Below are positions 56,808 to 64,000 of a stretch of DNA of 64,000 bases, piece by piece. How positions within the stretch are numbered: position 1 is the stretch's first letter; each line of letters begins with the position of its first letter. Location of the stretch: NCBI RefSeq assembly GCF_963678635.1, contig NC_087063.1, forward strand, positions 26,655,649-26,719,648, in the 5' to 3' direction. The position numbers were made by a program, and so were the translations under genes. The stretch is from Symsagittifera roscoffensis. Lineage: Eukaryota; Xenacoelomorpha; Acoela; Convolutidae. The notes below the pieces were generated by a model. The model was not told where the DNA came from and did not search any database. It worked only from the letters and a program-made list of their open reading frames with translations.

Positions 56808-59194
56808 AAAACAATTATCTTGACCGCAAGAGGGCTCGAAAATCACAGAAGTTCGAAACATTTCTCAAGTCCGTAAGTATTTATGTGACATCACTTCATG
56901 ATGTCATTTATTCTAATTAATCATTTGAACCGAATAGATTACATAATTCACCTAGATGATAAAATAGAGCTGCATCATATATTTATTTAACTATGTAAAC
57001 ATTGATGGTAATAAATACCAATCATTGGAATCTTTTATCGAGCTAGAAATCAATTGGAGACAAATCAACTGAATAAAATATTCTAACCATGCTCTTACTT
57101 TCGCCGATCGGCTTGCGAGATATCAGAAGCTAGGAATCGGAACCAGCATCCTTTAAAGCAAGATAGGTCTTAACCGCTCGAGACATATCTAAAATAATGA
57201 ATCCAATCTAAGTACAATTGATAGCCAGTAGCGCTAAATAAAATTACCAATTGAACAGCTCGCATTACACTAAACGACAATATATCCGTATTATCCATCC
57301 GCCGGATACGGTATATTATATGGAGACTTTCGCGGGAATTTCTACTTCTGGATACAAAACAGACATCGGCAATTCCAAACATCATAATTCGAGCAGAAAG
57401 TGACAACAACTTTGCTGACGCAGAACAGCGAAAAACAGCTTGATCAGCACAGCAATGCTCAGATGTTGGCGGCAGAGCAACATTTATTAAACAACTAACA
57501 GATAAAGAAAGGAAAAGAAGACACTCAAAACTTTTCAACATCTCTGGGTTGACAACTTCCTCAATCTACAGAAGCAGATATGTGGATTGTGTCCTACAAC
57601 TTCTCTACTTTTGGCTCCAGTCAGATGGTATGTCAAGTGAGCTCCTGACAAGGCAGAACAGAAAGTAGATGAAAGGTTTTCAACGCCAAAACAGTTAGTA
57701 AAACAGATAAACTCAAAACCCACAATTGCAGTAAATTGATATTGTAACTAATAAGTTCCCCAACCACAAAAAAGTGAAGTAACAGAAATATTAGCAAACC
57801 TGATGGCAATAATAACCAAAAACAGAATAGCAAAAGCTGCATAAAGTATAAATAATCCAAAATTGCGAAAGTCTAGCAAAATTTTCTTGTGTTCCCCTTA
57901 AATCGACTAAGTGCTGTGCTTTATCATCAACTGTTTCATAAACTTGATATTCTTTCAACTGTAATAAGATGGCACACGCGAAAATTTTGGTCGAACCTTG
58001 CGGAGGAACAGAAACCGATGACTTTCAGCAGTTTGAGCAATTGTTCCGAGGATAAATCGGAGTAGCGGGAATCGACCCTGGCCAACAAGCGAACTTCTTA
58101 CAACTACATCTACGAGAAGCGGCACTACGGTTTTACCAGACGCTGCCAGCAGCAATCAGAGCGAACGTGGAGAACAGCCTCACCGCTCTAAGGGATCACT
58201 TTTGCAATCCGCAGCTCCAGGAAGTCCACGTACTGAAGTTAGAACAGCTCCGGTACGACTCCAAAACCGATTCACCCGAGAACTTCTTGGTGAACTTGAC
58301 GAATAAAGCGCAACGAGCGTATCCAACGCCAGATTTGCCAGCTGTCGACCCAATCGATGTTGCATTAAACGGAGCACCATTAGTAGCAGACACGGCGAGA
58401 TTTCATCGAGAAACTGCACAAAGACAAGAAAGAATAGATGCAGTAAATGATAATCGTAATGAACAAATTAGACGATTGTTCATAAAAGGAATGCCAAACT
58501 GGCTGCGATCAAAATTCATGGAGCAACCACAAGCAACTACTGTCCAAGAATTGTGTAATTTGACAAAGAAGCAAATCATGATTCGAGAAGTATGCCGAAA
58601 AGAAGATTACCCGGAAGACGGATTTAATGAAGTAAATGACAGAGTCTCAGAAAATTTAATCAGTGCTCTCACAAAATCGTCCACAAATCAGGAACAAATT
58701 GAGAAGCAGATCAACGAGATGAGATCACAAATAGCTGAGCAGTCAAAGAAACAATCGAATCCGCCTTTTCAACAAAACAAGAACAACACCAACCAAAATG
58801 GTCAGTTTAGTGGTAATCAAAATCAAAATAATTTGCCTGGACAGCAACAAAGTGGCAGGAAAGGCAAAAGCAGAAATAATTGGCAAAATCAATTTGGATT
58901 TAGCAATAATCAGCCTAATTTCCAAAATATGGGACCAATTGCACCTCAGCAATATCCTCCATGGTACCTATACCAACAGTACCAAAATATGCAGCAAAAT
59001 CAACCGATAGTGCAAATCCAACCAGCACAGGTACAGCCAAACGCGAACTACCTGCAACAACAACAACACTTCACTGGAAACCAGACAGCGCAAGCTGAAA
59101 CTCAATTTCCTGGTGGACCTTTTGCACCAGGGGTTCGACCACCAGCAAAACGCTGCGACATCTGTGGAAAGTTTTATCACACAGCAAGTCAATG
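56774..59194. repeat. 2,421-bp tandem duplicate, copy 2
   Basis: Continues into the rest of the element, so this is the native leader and gag. Copy 1 is the extra one. Confidence 0.95.
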
Positions 59195-59261
59195 CTGGCG
59201 GAGACAAAAACCACAAGGACAAGATGCAACGCTCATGTTTCCAAATGAGTCAAAAAACTAA
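57969..59261 (+). pseudogene. Gypsy gag, native copy (TAA at codon 29)
   Basis: Same protein as the extra copy, complete at its 3' end. An alpha-helical capsid region is followed by about 130 residues dominated by Gln, Asn and Pro, then one zinc knuckle CDICGKFYHTASQC (C-x2-C-x4-H-x4-C). The stop TAA at 59,259-59,261 is overlapped by the slippery heptamer AAAAAAC. The codon-29 TAA (58,053-58,055) is shared with copy 1 and so predates the duplication. The product would form the particle shell and bind RNA. Confidence 0.85.
59252..59258 (+). promoter_or_regulatory. Gag-pol -1 ribosomal frameshift slippery site
   Basis: A_AAA_AAC in the gag frame (TCA AAA AAC TAA). A -1 slip gives CTA ATA AAG CCA and continues open into the protease frame. 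This is a canonical X_XXY_YYZ heptamer placed directly on the gag stop. A downstream stem or pseudoknot was not evaluated. Confidence 0.7.
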
Positions 59262-60595
59262 TAAAGCCACCGAGTCAGCCCCCCAAATCATCTCAATCAT
59301 CTAAATCATCAAAACAATTAATTCAACCCGATGAGATAATCAACCTTTACGCAAGAATTCCAGCGGAAGGAACAGTTTTGACGTACACAAAGTTACGATT
59401 CTCATCGGGATTACAAAGAAGAGCCCTGGTTGATACAGGAGCCTGCGCAAATGTCATTTCAAAACAGACATTCGACGACTTAAAAGATGAAAAATCTCTA
59501 TACCGTCCTCTTAAAATAACTGAATCGAAACTTAAGAGAGTACGAATGACAGGAGGACAAGTCGTGCCAATTGAAACAGAAGTAACAATAGAATTTAGAT
59601 TGGCAGATATGACATTTGTAGAATATTTTCTCGTTCTACACGCGGCCAACTCAATAGTTCTAGGAAATCCGTTCTATAAAAAACACCACATTCATATCTG
59701 TGCCAAGTATAATTTACTTCATTTCCCAGACCCGACTCTGCAAATTAACGAGATAAAACCTCCAAACGAACCTAGAAGAATTAATCGAGTGAAAAAATTC
59801 TCTCTCGCTCTAACCAAACGTCAAACAATAGCTCCGCATCAAACAATTCTTGTAGAATGTCATTTAAAGGACGCATGCCAGGACATGGCAAAAACAACCG
59901 GAATCGTAATCCCATCGAAAGAATTTGAAGAAAATTGCGAAATTGCATTCACTTCCTCAATTAGTGAAGTTCTGAAAAATAACCTGCTGTACATCACTGC
60001 ATTTAACATCACTGATCACCACGTGACATTGCCTTTCAAAACTGAAATTGGAAAATTTTCAATTCTGACCCTAAAAGAAGCCGAAAATCTCATACCAATA
60101 AATGCAGAAATGCTTGCTTTTGCAAAAATGAATAATCCAGACGATATTGAAATGGGCATTAACGAACTAATTCAGCAAAACTGTGTTAATCAGCAGTCTC
60201 AACAGCAACGTCAACCCGAGTATGAAAAGTTTTGGTTTCCTACACCTGAAACATGTCCAAACCCTGAATTACTTCCACAAATTCAACGTGACATTTACGA
60301 CCAAATTCTTCATTTTCAAGGTCTCGAAAAAATTGAACCGAAAATAAACTTTCAAGATCGATTGACATTCAAGAATTTTAAGTGGGAGAATTCGGTGTTG
60401 ACACAAAAGCAAAGGTCAAAAGTAGAAGATTTGCTTGTTGAATTTTCGGTTATCTTCGCCAAACATAGATATGATGTTGGTTACAATTCCGATCTCAAAA
60501 TCAAACTGAAACAGGAACACACACGACCTTTGTACACACAAGGCCCACCTACGCCGATACATTTGCGACAAGAATTGACAGTGAACTTGCCCTAA
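59262..60595 (+). pseudogene. Gypsy protease and RT N-terminal region (pol start)
   Basis: Open in the -1 frame from the slippery site. A Ser/Lys/Pro-rich linker leads to the retropepsin DTG at 59,432-59,440 (ALVDTGACANVIS), with IVLGNPFY as the ILG motif. An inter-domain segment follows, then the pre-RT region (VIFAKHRYDVGYNSDLKIKL) up to TAA 60,593-60,595. A frameshift just before that stop moves the continuing RT into another frame. Confidence 0.85.
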
Positions 60596-62748
60596 TGCAC
60601 TATTATGGACTTATAACAACATTGTCACATTCAAAATATAGCAATCCATTGTTTGCACATCGAAAGCCATCTGGTAAATTGCGGATGTTGATTGACCTCA
60701 GAAGGATAAATCATTAACTAAAGAATGACTATATCAACAGCAACTTTCCGATCTCAAACATGACCGATGCATCAAACCACTTCGCAGGAAAGAGCTTGTT
60801 TACCAAACTTGATTGTTCGCAAGCATACCACTGTGTGCAAATGGCAGATGACCTTTCAGTCCAACTTCTGGCATTTAATTTCGGTTCACGAACTTATGCA
60901 TACAAATGCCTAGCTCAAGGTCTAAGCAAATCAGTAACGGGTTTCAGTTCATTCATACGTCACTATCTTGATCCATGCTTAGCAGCCGACTTATGTACAC
61001 AGTTCATGGATGACATAGGAAGCGCAGTGAACAATTTTGATGAACTAATACCGACTCTTTCAAAAATCTTTGAAGGTGTACGGAAGTCAGGATTAAAGTT
61101 ATCACCGAATAAATGCGAAATAGGAACACAACGAATGAAATTTCTCGGTAATATAATTACACCAGCAGGAATATCACCTGAACAAGAGAAAATTTCGACG
61201 TTCCTTAAAAAAATTAAAATGCCGCAAACTGTAAAACAGGTTAAACGACTAATCGGATTTGTTCAATACTTCCGGAATTATATGTCAAGCCTAGGTGAAA
61301 AACTGATACCATTTTATCACCTACTCAGAAAAGATATAGCATTTCAAACAAATGAGGAGCATCAGAAAATTCTCGAAGTTCTAAAACATGATCTAATTCA
61401 GGCAACGGACATAACACTCCGCTTACCAAAACCAGGATTACAATACGTAATACTCTGTGATGCAAGCTATCATGGAACAGGTTTCGTCCTAATGGTTGAA
61501 GACTATGTGAAAACTGACAACAAAGGTGAAATGAAAACATATGCACCAGTGTCATTTGGTTCACGACTCTTCAACACTGCACAACTGAAGTTCTCCATCT
61601 ACTATAAAGAGTTCTTAGCACTATACTTTGCCCTCGATCATTTTTCTCACTTCATCTGGGGATCATCAAAACCAGTGATAATCTTGACCGACAATCGAAG
61701 CTTAACACAACTTTTCCAAGCGAAGACAATACGACCTTCAATTTGGAATTTCTTGGACCGCGTCATGGCATTCAACATCATTATCGCGCATATACCTGGA
61801 AAAGCGAATTATGCAGCAGATTTTTTGTCTCGAATGCAAACTGACCCATCAGCTTCGCTGTCACTGAAATTGACGGACAAAATACCAGCACGAGAAATAC
61901 AGATCGACACAACAGCGAAAGCACCAGATGCTTCATTAAACTTAGTACAGACCGTGAACGATGCTTTTTCTGAAATGCAAACTGAACAAATTGATGAAGC
62001 CTTAAAATCGCAATTATTAAAATTGGGTTTTTATGAAACATGTTTGCGTGAGCTGAATGTTCACGACGATCAAGACACTCTAATACCACAAACGTTTGTT
62101 CAATTATCAAGACCAATCATAGTAGCAGTTCAATACCCTGATCTAGCTGACGTTTTTCATGACCTGAATATGAGTTACGAAATACTCGACTTGAAAAATG
62201 AACAAAAAAAAGACCCTGATATAGTAGAGGTTAAGGATTGTAAACGCAATGAACAAATTCCCAATCTGACGTACAAAAACAGCCGCAAGAAGAAATATGC
62301 CAAACAATTCAATAGACTGATAATTGACGACGAAGTACTGTATCGAAACTTCTACGATGACACGGGACAAGTAAAACATAAGCAATACTGCCTACCAAAA
62401 CATCTTTGGAATGAAGTTGTGTATCGACTTCACAACTCTCGAACTGGTGGACATCTGGGAATGACAAGAACCACAGAAGAGTTCAGAAAACGATTCTACC
62501 TTCCAGGATTCACCGAATTCTTAACTAACACAATCAAAAATTGCTTAACATGTCTGCAACTCAAAAGAGCATCTGCAAAATATCAAATTCCTTCATTGCA
62601 GCCAATCTCTTCGTTGCAATGCTTTCCAGGAGACATGATGCAAATCGATATTGTTGGACCAATGAAGTCCCCAGTGTACAAATTTGTTTTAACTGGAATC
62701 GATGTCTTACTCCAAGTACTTGTTTGCAGCACCATTGACGAACGCTAG
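60595..62748 (+). pseudogene. Gypsy RT, RNase H and integrase N-terminal half
   Basis: Continues after the frameshift: SNPLFAHRKPSGKLRMLIDL, TAA at 60,715, then open from 60,718. RT: FTKLDCSQAYHCVQM (first Asp), the catalytic box FMDD at 61,003-61,014 where most Gypsy RTs have YxDD, and LIGFVQYFRNYM. RNase H: VILCDASYHGTGFVLM, YYKEFLALYFALDHF, ILTDNRSL. Integrase: an HHCC zinc domain (HNSRTGGHLGM...CLTC) and the first catalytic Asp in MQIDIVGPM. A one-base shift near 62,706 passes the integrase to the next frame. Full set of pol activities, inactivated. Confidence 0.9.
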
Positions 62749-63985
62749 CGCTGATACAGTTGCAAGAGAACTCACGAAAATATTTTTCATGCACAGCTAC
62801 ATACCGAAAAAGATAATCGCAGATCTCGGAACGACATTCACGTTGGAGCTAATGCATGAATTGACAACTCTATTAGAAGTCCAAATCAGCCATGCAACGC
62901 TGAAACATCCACAATCAATTGGTCTTGTAGAGCGATCTCATGGACCTCTAAAAAGGATCCTGAAGCTGAATACTAATGAACAATGGTCAGACTGGCACAA
63001 ATATGTCCCATTGGCAACATTTATTCACAATACGTCATACTCTTCATCAATTGGATGCTGCCCAAGCTCAATTTTTCATGGAAGAGAACCGACAAAACCA
63101 CTTGATCTTCGCTTTTCGACGAAAGCAATGGAAGCAGTAACAGCAGAATCAGACTTCGTCACGGCAATGCAAGATGCGATGCTAGAAAAGTTCAAAGAAA
63201 CAAAAAAGAACTTGATTTCTTCGTACCACAAGTATCGAGGTTATTACGATCAAAAGGCGCTTGCGCAGCCCCTCAAAGTTGAATCATTTTGTCTACTACT
63301 AAATCCTCTGTTGACTACTCAATCAGACTTTGGAAGCAAATCAATGCAAGTCTGGATACCCTTGTACAGAGTTGAGAAAGTGTTAACAAATTCGAACTAT
63401 ATAATTCGGAAAGTTGGAACTAACTACACTCAATGTGTGCACCGAATTCGTCTTAGACCAGTGGATCCACAGCATCAGCCAGATGTCGATCCAATAGATC
63501 CAACGAAGTTCCAAACGGATCCCTCACTCGGGAAATACCGAAGCGAACCAGGACTTTTCGACGAAAACTTGCCGAAACTCTTAGATGAGATCCAACCTGA
63601 TAATAGTGACGAAAACGATCAACCAGCCGCACCAGCTAGAATCAGACTGTCAGTACTCTTTGGAGCGCCAGCAGTTGCAGCAGCACCCGCACCAGTGCCA
63701 ATTCCAGCAGCACCAGTAGTGGCATCACTACTGGTCCCAGTACCAGTAATACCACCACCGCCGGATCCACCTCCAATCCCAGGAGCAATACATGTGCCGG
63801 AGTTACCACCATTTGAACTACCAGCTGCGCCACCACTGGGTGTCATTAATGAGCAGGTCCATGAAAGATTACCCAACAACGACTCTGATCCCGAGGGATA
63901 CAACATCGACGAATTGTTTCGCGAACCACAGCCAGTTGCTCGAAGAAAAGCAGCAGCCAAAGCTGGAGACCGAATTCACGCTTAA
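62702..63985 (+). pseudogene. Gypsy integrase C-terminal half with Pro/Ala-rich tail
   Basis: Continues the catalytic core: IADLGTTF (second Asp) and QSIGLVERSHG (catalytic Glu), so the DDE triad is complete apart from the frameshift at its 5' edge. IPLYRVEKVLTNSNYIIRKV followed by VHRIRLRPV matches the GPY/F-type C-terminal module. Beyond it lie about 170 residues of tail: acidic, then strongly Pro/Ala/Val-rich (VPVIPPPPDPPPIPG), then acidic again, then a basic end (ARRKAAAKAGDR). Stops at TAA 63,983-63,985. Confidence 0.88.
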
Positions 63986-64000
63986 CTTCGGTTCAGTAAT

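Larger units (their letters stand above)
54353..64000 (+). mobile_element. Ty3/Gypsy-type LTR element, second family (3' end outside window)
   Basis: Order: leader/LTR, gag, -1 frameshift site, protease, RT, RNase H, integrase, Pro/Ala-rich tail. This is Ty3/Gypsy order. It is unrelated in sequence to the - strand family. The leader plus gag is tandemly duplicated. Lesions: TAA at gag codon 29, a frameshift near 60,590, TAA at 60,715, a frameshift near 62,706. Any env or the 3' LTR would lie beyond 64,000. Confidence 0.9.

Overview
The window is animal nuclear DNA with spliced genes, AT-rich introns and a heavy load of retrotransposons. Nothing in it is bacterial or viral in layout. Two host genes can be read: a NAPE-PLD-type phospholipase D on the + strand, and a head-to-head neighbour on the - strand that encodes a single-pass membrane protein with a probable C-type-lectin-like ectodomain. 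I cannot fix the phylum. An invertebrate metazoan fits best. Splice acceptors directly upstream of both start codons would suit a lineage with spliced-leader trans-splicing.

Region 1 (1-34,650) is a nested retroelement complex, almost all on the - strand. Two head-to-tail copies of one large Ty3/Gypsy-type family are present. Copy A (1-6,862) has gag, protease and the start of RT, and runs off the left edge. Copy B (26,968-34,650) has the same 5' half plus the rest of RT. Each 5' half begins with a long repeat-rich LTR/leader carrying a CCGGATTGGCAAAA minisatellite. Copy B's downstream half (RNase H, broken integrase, integrase tail, two small ORFs) is present three times in a tandem array of about 4.1 kb units (14,684-26,967). 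Each unit joins the 3' part of a + strand LINE to the 3' part of the Gypsy element at an identical chimeric breakpoint. The full-length LINE (about 12.07-15.41 kb) sits at the left end of the array. Beyond it lies 5.2 kb of - strand coding sequence (6,863-12,064) of unrecognised function. It is collinear with the Gypsy element and is probably its extra 3' coding arm.

Region 2 (34,651-49,000) is host sequence. It holds the lectin-like gene (five coding exons, 45,058 down to 37,201), a 297-bp divergent intergenic interval, and the phospholipase gene (two coding exons, 45,389-46,943). The largest lectin intron contains two tRNA-derived SINE-like repeats and a 650-bp inverted repeat able to form a long hairpin.

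Region 3 (49,000-54,000) contains two heavily decayed - strand LINE remnants with endonuclease and RT motifs.

Region 4 (54,353-64,000) is a + strand Ty3/Gypsy element of a different lineage. It has gag, a canonical A_AAA_AAC -1 slippery site on the gag stop, protease, RT with FMDD, RNase H, a DDE integrase and a Pro/Ala-rich tail. Its leader and gag are tandemly duplicated as two 2,421-bp copies with only three differences noticed by eye. Most retroelement reading frames carry stops or frameshifts and look inactive.
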